Assembly: GCF_004349065.1 (NCBI RefSeq) | Contig: NZ_SMKZ01000027.1 | Span: forward strand, 21,869 to 85,868 | DNA: 64,000 bases | Reading direction: 5' to 3' | Source of the DNA: Jiangella asiatica | Lineage (GTDB): Bacteria; Actinomycetota; Actinomycetes; Jiangellales; Jiangellaceae | Shown: piece after piece, positions 27,744-35,578 of the stretch | Numbering within the stretch: position 1 is the stretch's first letter | How the letters are laid out: each line of letters begins with the position of its first letter | The notes under the pieces: generated by a model | The model's database searches: none | Told to the model about the DNA's origin: nothing | What the model saw: the letters and a program-made list of their open reading frames with translations, nothing else | Position numbers and translations under genes: made by a program

Positions 27744-28735
27744 CGAGCCGCGGCGATCGGTGCGCGCCGGCTGCTCTCCTGCCAGCTCACCAGCAGGGTC
27801 TTCGCGAACAGACCGTCGACGACGAGGCACGCGGTGGCGCCGAAGGCGAGGTCGATGGCCGCGTCCGGATGCGCGCGCAGGTAGCTGCCGCACAGGTCGT
27901 GAGCGGCGATCTGCTCGTGGACGGCGTCGGCCTCGACGTGCTCGTCGAAGTACCGGGCCGCGTCGTCGTCCCCGCCGAGGCGGCGAACGCCCGCCGCATA
28001 GCGCCGGTTGGGCTCGGTGGACGTCATTTCGAACACCGCGAGATGCCCCAGCAGCGCGGCGAGCCAGCGGCGGTGCAACCCGAACAAAGACATCAGGTTC
28101 GACACCGCCAGCGTGACCGCCGGCACCTGGGGCACGTAGTACCCGTACTCGTCCGACAGGCCCAGCCAGCGCATGGTCCGCCGGAACAGCTCGGCGTGCA
28201 TGCGTTCCGGCCGGCCGCCGCCGTACTCGTCGGCCTGGATCTCCAGCATGGCCGCTTTGGCGGCACCGTCCAGCCGCGGAATGCCGAACGTGTGCGGATC
28301 GGCCTCCTTGAGCTGGTAAATCGACCGGTTGCGCGCGAACTCGCGGAACTGCTCGCGGGTCGCGTGCCGCTGCAGGTAGCGGGACAGCGACGGCGCATCG
28401 TCGGCGTCGACGATCTGCCGCAGCAGCCGGGGCGCCGGGAGCGCGGGGTCGACCTCGCGGCCGGCACACAGCTGGCGCAGGCACGCCGTCCAATGCCGTT
28501 CCAGGTCGGCGCGGAACCGGAGCACGTCGACGTCCCATTCCATCTCGGCCGGCACGTCCGCGAAGCCGCGGTAGTGCAGCTCGTAGCAACACCACAGCGC
28601 GAGCTGCAGGTCGTCGTCGCACCACGCCGTGGAGAGCGGGCCCGAAGGTCGCGGTGCCGGCGTCGGCGGCGCGGCGTGGATGAGATGCCGGACCAGCCAC
28701 CGGCTCAACTCGCCCCTCGGCGGCGGCAGCTCCAT
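27740..28735 (-). CDS. iron-containing redox enzyme, haem-oxygenase-like fold
   Basis: This 331-residue, mostly helical protein matches the haem-oxygenase-like 'iron-containing redox enzyme' family. It has the helix motif LWCCYELHYRGF, EIQADEYGGGRPERMH, FEMTSTEPNRRYAAG and YFDEHVEADAVHEQIAAHD; the Glu, His and Asp residues in these helices are candidate non-haem di-iron ligands. Relatives include oxygenases acting on fatty acids, amino acids or natural products. A GGGGAT ribosome-binding site precedes ATG 28735. It is coupled to the downstream GT2 gene, suggesting a shared small-molecule or glycolipid pathway. Confidence 0.78.
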   Translation of the reverse strand: MELPPPRGELSRWLVRHLIHAAPPTPAPRPSGPLSTAWCDDDLQLALWCCYELHYRGFADVPAEMEWDVDVLRFRADLERHWTACLRQLCAGREVDPALPAPRLLRQIVDADDAPSLSRYLQRHATREQFREFARNRSIYQLKEADPHTFGIPRLDGAAKAAMLEIQADEYGGGRPERMHAELFRRTMRWLGLSDEYGYYVPQVPAVTLAVSNLMSLFGLHRRWLAALLGHLAVFEMTSTEPNRRYAAGVRRLGGDDDAARYFDEHVEADAVHEQIAAHDLCGSYLRAHPDAAIDLAFGATACLVVDGLFAKTLLVSWQESSRRAPIAAAR

Positions 28736-28832
28736 GGACGATCCCCCTTTTCGGCTCGTAGACAGCGCCATACCCAGCACCGGTGGGACGCATGCCGTCC
28801 AGCCGGGGCGGCGTCCGTCAGGCGCCGGCCGG

Positions 28833-29555
28833 TCAGGCGGCGCCGAGGTGGGCGCTGAACCAGTCGCCGGCCAGCCGGGCCACCTCGGCCAGCGCGCCGG
28901 GCTCCTCGAACAGGTGCGTCGCGCCCGGCACGACCGCCAGGTCGCGGACGCATCGCATCCGGGCCAGCGCCGCGCGGTTGAGCCCCAGCACCTGCTCGTC
29001 GCGGCCGCCGACGATGAGCAGGGTCGGCGCCTGGACTCCGGGCAGCGCGTCGCCGGCGAGGTCAGGGCGGCCGCCGCGGGAGACGACGGCGCCGACGCGC
29101 TCGTCGTCGGGGGCGGCGACGGCGAGCGCGGCCGCGGCACCGGTGCTGGCGCCGAACAGGCCGAGCGGCAGGTGCGCCGTCGCCGGGTCGGTCGCGAGCC
29201 ACCGGCCGGCCAGCCTCAGGCGGTCGGCCAGCAGCGCGATGTCGAAGCGGTGCCGGCCGGTGACGGCATCGTCGCGCTCCTCGACGTCGGTGAGCAGGTC
29301 GGTCAGCAGGGTCGCGAACCCCTGCCGCTGCAGCGCCGCGGCGACCGAGCGGTTGCGCGGGCTGTGCCGGCTACTGCCGCTGCCGTGCGCGAACAGGACC
29401 ACCCCGCGTGCGTCCGGGGGAACCGCGAGGTCCGCGTGGATCGCCTCACGCGCCTCGACGCCGGCGACGGCGCCGCTGTGCACCGGCACGGTGACCGGAC
29501 GCTCGGTCAGCCGGTCGTCGTGGTCGGTCGGGCCGTCGCGGCCCAGGTACGTCAT
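28833..29555 (-). CDS. alpha/beta hydrolase, dienelactone-hydrolase-like
   Basis: This 240-residue hydrolase has the oxyanion region VLFAHGSGSSRHSPRN, the nucleophile elbow GASTGAAAAL (Ser in GxSxG), an acid in IVGGRDEQV and the catalytic His in VPGATHLFEEPG. Close relatives are often found alone or fused to phosphoribosyltransferases and have no assigned substrate. ATG 29555 has AAGGAGTGG upstream. It is separated from the iron-enzyme gene by 97 nt on the same strand. Cytoplasmic: no signal peptide. Confidence 0.85.
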   Translation of the reverse strand: MTYLGRDGPTDHDDRLTERPVTVPVHSGAVAGVEAREAIHADLAVPPDARGVVLFAHGSGSSRHSPRNRSVAAALQRQGFATLLTDLLTDVEERDDAVTGRHRFDIALLADRLRLAGRWLATDPATAHLPLGLFGASTGAAAALAVAAPDDERVGAVVSRGGRPDLAGDALPGVQAPTLLIVGGRDEQVLGLNRAALARMRCVRDLAVVPGATHLFEEPGALAEVARLAGDWFSAHLGAA

Positions 29556-29624
29556 CGGAGACCACTCCTTCGAACCGCGGCGTACCCAGCCGGGCACGGA
29601 ACACACCGGGTCGCCCGACCCGGC

Positions 29625-31355
29625 TCAGGACGGCCGGACGCGCTGATCCAGGAGGTGTGACTCGACCGCCGGCAGCACGACGGTGAACGCCGAGCCGACC
29701 CCGACGGCGCTGGAGACCTCGAGGCGTCCCTGGTGGGCCTCGACCAGGTGCTGGGCGATGGCCAGCCCCAGGCCCGAGCCGGGGTGCGGCCGGCCGGTTG
29801 GCGGGTCGGAGCGGTAGGCCCGGTCGAAGACGTGCGGCAGGTCCTCGGCGGCGATACCGCAGCCGGTGTCGCTCACGGTGAGCACGGCCGAGCCGGCCGA
29901 GCGACGCACCGTGATCGTCACGGTGCCGCCGGCCGGCGTGTGCCGGACCGCGTTCGACACCAGGTTGCCCAGGACCTGCCGCAGCCGCGCCGGGTCGGCC
30001 CTGACGGTCACCCGCTCGGCGTCCTGGACGCGCAGGTGGACGCCGAGAGCCGACGCCTCGGCCCGGTGCCCGGCGACCACCTGCTCGGCCAGGTCGGCGG
30101 CATCGCGCTCCTCCGGGTGCAGCCGCAGCAGACCGGCGTCGGCCAGCGCGAGGTCGTGGAGGTCGGTGACCAGCCGTTCCAGCTGCGCCGACTCCGTGAT
30201 CAGGGACGTGACCAGGCCAGGCGCGAGTGGGACGACGCCGTCGCGGGCCGCCTCCAGGTGCGTGCGGACGTTCGACAGCGGCGTTCGCAGCTCGTGCGTC
30301 ACTTCGCTGATCATCGCGGTGCGGCGCCGCTCGTGGCTCTCGACCGCGGCGACGGTCAGCGCGCGCAGGCGCCGGGTGAGGCGGCGGCCGACCGGGAGCG
30401 TCAGCGCGACGGCGGCGGCCAGCCCGGTCGCGGCCGCCGTGGCCACCCGCGGCGAACCGGCTTCCGACAGCGGGTCGAACCCGTCGCCGCTGCCGACGTA
30501 GAGATGCGCCGGCGGGGCGACGAAGGCCCGCTTGGCCTCGGTGGCCGCGGCCTCGGCGCAGGCCGCCCAGGTGGGTCCGGTGCCCGCGACCGGAAGCAAC
30601 CTGGGCAGGCCATCGCCGTCGGTGGTGGCCTCGTACGGCAGCGCGTTCGCGTCGAGGCAGGCCGCGGTCTCGGCGACGGTGCGCTCCCGCAGTGCCCGGC
30701 TCGCCGCGGTCGGCGCGAACAGGGCCTCGGCCCCGCATGACCGCACCGTCTCCGGCGGAGTTCCGGAGGTGGTGGTCGTAGGGGTGCCGCTGGCGTCGGT
30801 ACGCAGCCGCCGGTACCAGGGCTCGGCCGGCGGTTCGGCCGGACGGGCGTTCTCCGCGCACGCGGCCGCCGCGTCCGCACGCGCCTGCAGCTGCTGCCGC
30901 TCTTGTTCGGTCGGCTGCCAGGTGTAGAAGGACAGGTTGGCGCCGCCGTCCGAGCCGCCGCCGACGACGACGTTGGGTTCGGGCTCCGCGTCGGCGAGCG
31001 GCTCGGCGGCCGCGTCGATCAGCGTGGTCGGCGTCGACGGCAGGTCGCCGGCCTCCGTACCGAGCAACTCGGCGGAGTCGGCGATCACCGCGCCGTCGGG
31101 CGTGGTGACGGCGATGCGCTCACCGGTCCGCTCGGCGAGCTCGAGCACCAGCGATGCGACGCCGTCCCAGCTCGCATGCTCGTTGGCGAAGAAGTAGAGG
31201 TCGGTGTAGGCGTCGAGGTCGGTCTCGAGCAGCGGCTGGCCACCTGCGTCGTCGTCACCGTCGTAGGCGAGCAGCAGGATCGTCGCGCTCACGGCGAACG
31301 AAGCCACCGACAGCGAGAGCCCGAGCAGGCGCGGCTGGAGACTACGGTGCACCAC
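29625..31355 (-). CDS. two-component sensor histidine kinase
   Basis: This 576-residue kinase has an N-terminal membrane helix (about 10-30), a roughly 280-residue extracytoplasmic sensor with several Cys, a second helix near 306-325 and a C-terminal kinase core. The phospho-acceptor His354 lies in THELRTPLSN, followed by the N box NLVSNAVRHTP, G1 DTGCGIAAED and G2 GSGLGLAIAQ. The signal is unknown. The GTG start overlaps the response regulator stop by 14 nt. Confidence 0.92.
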   Translation of the reverse strand: MVHRSLQPRLLGLSLSVASFAVSATILLLAYDGDDDAGGQPLLETDLDAYTDLYFFANEHASWDGVASLVLELAERTGERIAVTTPDGAVIADSAELLGTEAGDLPSTPTTLIDAAAEPLADAEPEPNVVVGGGSDGGANLSFYTWQPTEQERQQLQARADAAAACAENARPAEPPAEPWYRRLRTDASGTPTTTTSGTPPETVRSCGAEALFAPTAASRALRERTVAETAACLDANALPYEATTDGDGLPRLLPVAGTGPTWAACAEAAATEAKRAFVAPPAHLYVGSGDGFDPLSEAGSPRVATAAATGLAAAVALTLPVGRRLTRRLRALTVAAVESHERRRTAMISEVTHELRTPLSNVRTHLEAARDGVVPLAPGLVTSLITESAQLERLVTDLHDLALADAGLLRLHPEERDAADLAEQVVAGHRAEASALGVHLRVQDAERVTVRADPARLRQVLGNLVSNAVRHTPAGGTVTITVRRSAGSAVLTVSDTGCGIAAEDLPHVFDRAYRSDPPTGRPHPGSGLGLAIAQHLVEAHQGRLEVSSAVGVGSAFTVVLPAVESHLLDQRVRPS

Positions 31356-32055
31356 CGGCCTCCTCGTCGGCCGGATCGGCGAGCTTGTAGCCCACGCCGG
31401 TGACCGTCAGCAGGTAACGCGGCCGGGTGGGGTCCGGCTCGATCTTGCGGCGCAGGTTCATGACGTGCATGTCGACCGCGCGGGCGGTCACCGAGCGGTC
31501 GAACCGGCCGGTGCGCTCCAGCAGCATCTGCCGGGTGAACGCCCGTCCCGGCGCCGCGCCGAGGCTGGACAGGAGCGCGAACTCCGCCGGCGTGGTCGCT
31601 ACGGCCGTCCCGTCGACGCGTACCTCGTGCCGTGCGGCGTCGATGAGCAGCCGGCCGATGCGGACCTGTTCGGGCTGGTGTCCGGTGGATCGGGCCGAAC
31701 GCCGCAGCACGGCCTGTACCCGCGCGAGCAGCTCCGGCGGGCTGAACGGCTTGGTCACGTAGTCGTCCGCGCCCAGCGAGAACCCCAGCAGGAGGTCGTC
31801 CTCGCCGGCCCGGGCGGTGAGCATGACGACCGCGACGTCGTGCTCGGCGCGGACCACCCGGCACACCTCCAGACCGGACACGGCTGGCAGCACCAGGTCG
31901 AGCACCAGTAGGTCGGGTCGGTGCCGCCGGACCGACTCGATGGCCGCCCGGCCGTCGTGCACCACCGCCACCCGGTGCCCTTCGCGAGCCAGGTACCGGC
32001 GGATCACCTCGGCCTGCCCGCGATCGTCCTCGGCGACGAGGATGCGCGCCGTCAT
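31342..32055 (-). CDS. OmpR/PhoB-type response regulator
   Basis: This 237-residue regulator has a receiver domain (VAEDDRGQAE acidic pair, phospho-Asp in LLVLDLVLP, Thr/Lys in VVMLTARAG and VTKPFSPPE) and a winged-helix domain ending TVTGVGYKLAD. It is the partner of the histidine kinase that overlaps its 3' end. ATG 32055 was chosen because MTARILVAEDD is the family start. It is divergent from two serine hydrolase genes, with three 11-bp-spaced hexamers between. Confidence 0.93.
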   Translation of the reverse strand: MTARILVAEDDRGQAEVIRRYLAREGHRVAVVHDGRAAIESVRRHRPDLLVLDLVLPAVSGLEVCRVVRAEHDVAVVMLTARAGEDDLLLGFSLGADDYVTKPFSPPELLARVQAVLRRSARSTGHQPEQVRIGRLLIDAARHEVRVDGTAVATTPAEFALLSSLGAAPGRAFTRQMLLERTGRFDRSVTARAVDMHVMNLRRKIEPDPTRPRYLLTVTGVGYKLADPADEEAGGAP

Positions 32056-32104
32056 GCCCGGAAGTGTCGCGCACGGAGCTGAGAGTTCCCCAAGAAGTCC
32101 CGGG

Positions 32105-32132
32105 GCTGACCGCGTCTTGACACGAACTTGAC
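32105..32132 (+). promoter_or_regulatory. three direct repeats at 11-bp spacing, candidate response-regulator site
   Basis: GCTGAC (32105-32110), CTTGAC (32116-32121) and CTTGAC (32127-32132) start exactly 11 bp apart. Tandem hexamers one helical turn apart are typical of OmpR/PhoB-type sites. The array lies 50 nt from the response regulator start and 46 nt from the first serine hydrolase start. Confidence 0.45.
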
Positions 32133-32177
32133 CGCCCCCACGCAGGCTGTGGGTGTCGACCCCTAGAAGGAGATGCT

Positions 32178-33383
32178 GTGAACGCTCATCACGACACCAC
32201 TGCGCCGGCACTGTCCCGGCGGTCCGTCCTGGGCATGCTGGGTGCGGTCCCGGTGGCGAACGGCTCGGGCATCGCGCTGGCCGGGGCCGCCCGCGCGGAC
32301 GAGACCGCGGGGAAGTCCGCGACGACCGCCGCCGGCGGGCGCATCCCGGAGGAGCTGCGGCCGGGCGGGAAGTTCGACCAGTACCTGGCCGACCTGGCCG
32401 AGAAGGACGCGTTCGCCGGCACCGTGCTGGTGCGGTTGAAGGGTCGCGACGTGTTGTCGCGCTCGTACGGGATGGCGAACAAGGAGAAGGAGATCCCACA
32501 CGGCCCGGACACCATCTTCACGCTGGGCTCGGTGCCGAAGGCGATGACCGCGGTCGCGATCACCCAGCTGGCCGCGGCCGGCAAGGTGGACTTCCACGAG
32601 AAGCTGGGCGCCTACGTCGACGGGTTCTCCGACGAGGTGGCGAACACGGTCACCGTCCACCAGATGCTCACCCACACCTCCGGGCTCACCGACTACCACC
32701 GGATCGAGGGGTTCTGGAAGGAGGCCCCGACCTGGGACACCGTCGAGGCCACCTGGAACGGCTGCCTGGAGTACGTCCAGCTGGACGAGCTGAAGTTCCC
32801 GGCCGGATACAGCAACTCCGCCTTCTTCGCCCTCGGCGCGATCGTCGCGGCGGTCTGCGACGAGGACTCGTACTACGACTACATCCGCCGGCACGTGTTC
32901 GAGGTGGCCGGCATGACGAGCTCGGACTGGTTCACCCTGCCCGAGGCCCGGGAGGACCCGCGCATCGCCCACCCGTACTTCAAGAACGAGGCCGGCGAGT
33001 GGCTCGACGCCGTCCTCGAGGACGACCAGTTGTTCGTCGGCACGCCGGCCGGCGGCGCGTTCGCGACGGCCGGCGACCTGGCCCGCTTCGCCGAGGCGGT
33101 CATGGACGACACCCTCCTCGGGGAGGCCGGCTGGACTCACCTGGCCACGAGCCCGAAGACACCCATGCCGCAGCCCGGCGGTACACCGTTCGAGGCGTAC
33201 GGCACCGTCTGGCGGCTGATGAACGGCCAGCGGACGGTGTCGAAGACCGGCGGCAGCAAGGGCGTGTCGGCGAGCGTCGAGTGGTTCCCGGACTCCGGCT
33301 GGGTGGCGGTGGCGCTGGCCAACTATGCCCGGGCGGCAGAGACCGTCGGTGAGCGGCTGCGCGAGCTCATCACCGCGGCGTGA
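32178..33383 (+). CDS. Tat-exported beta-lactamase-family serine hydrolase, copy 1
   Basis: This 401-residue protein has a twin-arginine signal (SRRSVLGMLGAVPVANGSG, then AGAARA) and a class C beta-lactamase/D-peptidase fold. Catalytic motifs are SVPK (TLGSVPKAMTAVAI), YSN (GYSNSAFFALG) and KTGG near the C-terminus. Such enzymes act as esterases, D-aminopeptidases or carboxypeptidases; the substrate is unknown. The GTG start follows AAGGAG. It lies across from a two-component system and upstream of a close paralogue. Confidence 0.88.
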   Translation: MNAHHDTTAPALSRRSVLGMLGAVPVANGSGIALAGAARADETAGKSATTAAGGRIPEELRPGGKFDQYLADLAEKDAFAGTVLVRLKGRDVLSRSYGMANKEKEIPHGPDTIFTLGSVPKAMTAVAITQLAAAGKVDFHEKLGAYVDGFSDEVANTVTVHQMLTHTSGLTDYHRIEGFWKEAPTWDTVEATWNGCLEYVQLDELKFPAGYSNSAFFALGAIVAAVCDEDSYYDYIRRHVFEVAGMTSSDWFTLPEAREDPRIAHPYFKNEAGEWLDAVLEDDQLFVGTPAGGAFATAGDLARFAEAVMDDTLLGEAGWTHLATSPKTPMPQPGGTPFEAYGTVWRLMNGQRTVSKTGGSKGVSASVEWFPDSGWVAVALANYARAAETVGERLRELITAA

Positions 33384-33439
33384 CGCGGCCGCGCCCGCGC
33401 CGCCGCCCGGATTCCCAACCCGAGAAGGAGCAGGACCAC

Positions 33440-34651
33440 GTGAACACCACCAACGACACCACTGCGGCGGCACTGTCCCGGCGGTCCGTCCTGGGCATGC
33501 TGGGCGCGGTCCCGGTGGCGACCGGCTCGGGCATCGCGCTGGCCGGGGCCGCCCGCGCGGACGAGACCGCGGCGACCGCGGCGTCAGCGTCGGCCACGAT
33601 CCCGCGGTCGCTGCGGCCGGGCGGCGAGTTCGACCAGTACCTCGCCGACCTCGCCGAGAAGGACGAGTTCGCGGGCACCGTCCTGGTGCGATGGCGCGGA
33701 CACGACGTGCTGTCCCGGTCGCACGGCATGGCGAACAAGGAGAAGGAGATCCCGCACGGCCCGGACATCGTCTACACCCTCGGCTCGGTGACGAAGGCGT
33801 TGACCGCGATCGCGATCACCCAGCTGGTCGCCCAGGGCAAGGTCGCCTACCACGAGAAGCTGTCCACCTACGTCGACGGCTTCGTCGACCCACTCGCCAA
33901 GGACGTCACCGTCCACCACCTGCTCACGCACAGCTCGGGCTTCGTCAACGTCCACCAGAACACGGGCTACTGGCAGGAGTCGAGAACCTGGGACAGCGTC
34001 GAGGAGGTCTGGGAGGGAACCCTGAAGTACGTCCGGCAGGACGACGTGACCTTCCCGCCCGGCAGCAGCACCGAGTACAGCAACACCGGCTTCTTCGCCC
34101 TCGGCGCGATCGTGGCGGCGACTTCCGGCGCGGACTCGTACTACGACTACGTCCGCGAGCACGTGTTCGAGCCGGCCGGCATGAAGGACTCCGACTTCTA
34201 CACCCTGCCCGAGGCGCGTGATGACCCGCGGATCGCGCACCCGTACCACAAGGACGGCAACGGCGACTGGGTCGACGTCATATACAGCGACCAGCAGTTG
34301 TTCGTCGGCACGCCGTCCGGCGGGTCGTTCTCCACCCCGGGTGACCTGGCGGCCTTCGCCGAGGCGGTCATGGACGACACGCTCCTCGGAGAGCCGGCGT
34401 GGACCCACGTCGCGACGACGCCGAAGCTGCCGCTGTACTCCGACCCGGAGATCACCTTCGCTGGGTACGGCCTCACCTGCCGCCTGCCCGGTGACGAATG
34501 GTCGCTGGCGAAGAACGGCGGCACCCAGGGCGTCTCGGCAAACGTGGAGTGGTTCCCCGAGTCCGGCTGGGTGGCGGTCGTGCTGTCCAACTACACCAAG
34601 GCCGCCGAACCCGTCGCCGACGAGATCCGCCGGCTCATCGCCGCGGGCTAG
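33440..34651 (+). CDS. Tat-exported beta-lactamase-family serine hydrolase, copy 2
   Basis: This 403-residue paralogue of copy 1 has an almost identical Tat signal region; bases 33453-33572 match 32191-32310 at 117 of 120 positions. Its catalytic motifs are SVTK (TLGSVTKALTAIAI), YSN (EYSNTGFFALG) and KNGG in place of KTGG. GTG 33440 with GAGAAGGAG upstream was chosen so that the N-terminus aligns with copy 1. The gene follows 56 nt after copy 1, consistent with tandem duplication. Confidence 0.88.
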   Translation: MNTTNDTTAAALSRRSVLGMLGAVPVATGSGIALAGAARADETAATAASASATIPRSLRPGGEFDQYLADLAEKDEFAGTVLVRWRGHDVLSRSHGMANKEKEIPHGPDIVYTLGSVTKALTAIAITQLVAQGKVAYHEKLSTYVDGFVDPLAKDVTVHHLLTHSSGFVNVHQNTGYWQESRTWDSVEEVWEGTLKYVRQDDVTFPPGSSTEYSNTGFFALGAIVAATSGADSYYDYVREHVFEPAGMKDSDFYTLPEARDDPRIAHPYHKDGNGDWVDVIYSDQQLFVGTPSGGSFSTPGDLAAFAEAVMDDTLLGEPAWTHVATTPKLPLYSDPEITFAGYGLTCRLPGDEWSLAKNGGTQGVSANVEWFPESGWVAVVLSNYTKAAEPVADEIRRLIAAG

Positions 34652-34673
34652 CAACGAGAGAGTGAGGTACCGC

Positions 34674-34962
34674 GTGAACCCCGGGAAGCACCAGCCCTCG
34701 GCGCACCCTCGCGCCGGAACGTGCTCGGCGGCCTGCTCGGAGCCGTGCCGGTGGCCGCCGGGGCGGCGGGCCTGGTATCCGCCGCGTCCGCCGTCCCCGC
34801 GGACCTGCGACCGGGCCGGTTCTCCGTCGCGTCCATCACCAAGCAGTTCACCAGGGTTGCGATCGCCCAGCTGGTCGAGCGGGACGTGATCGGATACCCA
34901 CGAGGCCGCCGAGTCGGTGCGTGACCTGGCGCGCGAGTTGATCGCCGGGGTGTCGAACCACC
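34674..34962 (+). pseudogene. decayed third serine hydrolase copy
   Basis: Fragments of the same family lie in two frames: SRRNVLGGLLGAVPVA and ADLRPG (Tat signal and start of the domain), then FSVASITKQFTRVAIAQL (the SxxK helix) directly after it, then EAAESVRDLARELIAG (the C-terminal helix) in another frame. About 40 residues are missing before the SxxK segment and about 280 after it. A GTG at 34674 is in a third arrangement with the signal, so the N-terminus is also shifted. It cannot encode an enzyme. Confidence 0.8.
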
Positions 34963-34974
34963 TAGACTTGGCGG

Positions 34975-35418
34975 ATGCTTCCTGATCTCGACGACGACGC
35001 GCGCGCCCGCGCGGAGGAGCGGCTGCGCGAGCAGACGGTTGTCTGGCTGACCACGGTCTCCGCCGACGGCCAGCCCCAGACGTCGCCGGTCGGCTTCGTG
35101 TGGGACGGCGAGTCCTTCCTCATCCTCAGCCAGCCGGGCCAGGCCAAGGTGCGCAACCTGGGCGGCAACCCCAGGGTCTCGCTGCACCTGGACCTCGACG
35201 GCGAGGCCGAGCGGAACAGCGTGCTCACAGTCGAGGGCGTCGCCACGGTGGACCCCGCACCGCCCGGCGGCTCCGCCCGGCTGAGCGAGGACGAGGCCGC
35301 CGTCTACGTCGAGCGCTACCTGGAGAGCATGGAGTGGGCGGGCACCACTCCGGAGGCGACGTTCGCCGACTTCTCCACGGTCATCCGCGTCACCCCGACC
35401 CGCGCCCGGTCCTGGTGA
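34975..35418 (+). CDS. PNPOx-fold protein, Rv3369-like F420/flavin family
   Basis: This 147-residue split-barrel protein has TVVWLTTVSADGQPQTSPVG, FVWDGESFLILSQPGQAKV and NLGGNPRVSLHLD, the segments seen in pyridoxamine-5'-phosphate-oxidase-like proteins, closest to the TIGR03667 (Rv3369) group thought to bind F420. It would be a small cytoplasmic oxidoreductase; the substrate is unknown. The ATG has no strong ribosome-binding site. It follows the decayed hydrolase and is probably transcribed separately. Confidence 0.85.
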   Translation: MLPDLDDDARARAEERLREQTVVWLTTVSADGQPQTSPVGFVWDGESFLILSQPGQAKVRNLGGNPRVSLHLDLDGEAERNSVLTVEGVATVDPAPPGGSARLSEDEAAVYVERYLESMEWAGTTPEATFADFSTVIRVTPTRARSW

Positions 35419-35578
35419 ACCCACGCCTGGCCCTTGGGTCCAGCGCGCCACCGTGCTGCGCCTCGGCACGCGAAGTCTTTCGATGCACCGGGACAGATCG
35501 GACGGGCGGGCGGTGAGTTCGCGTGCCAAGGATGGCGACTGACGAGGACTGCCTCCTTGACTCTCCGCCCGTGCGGGG

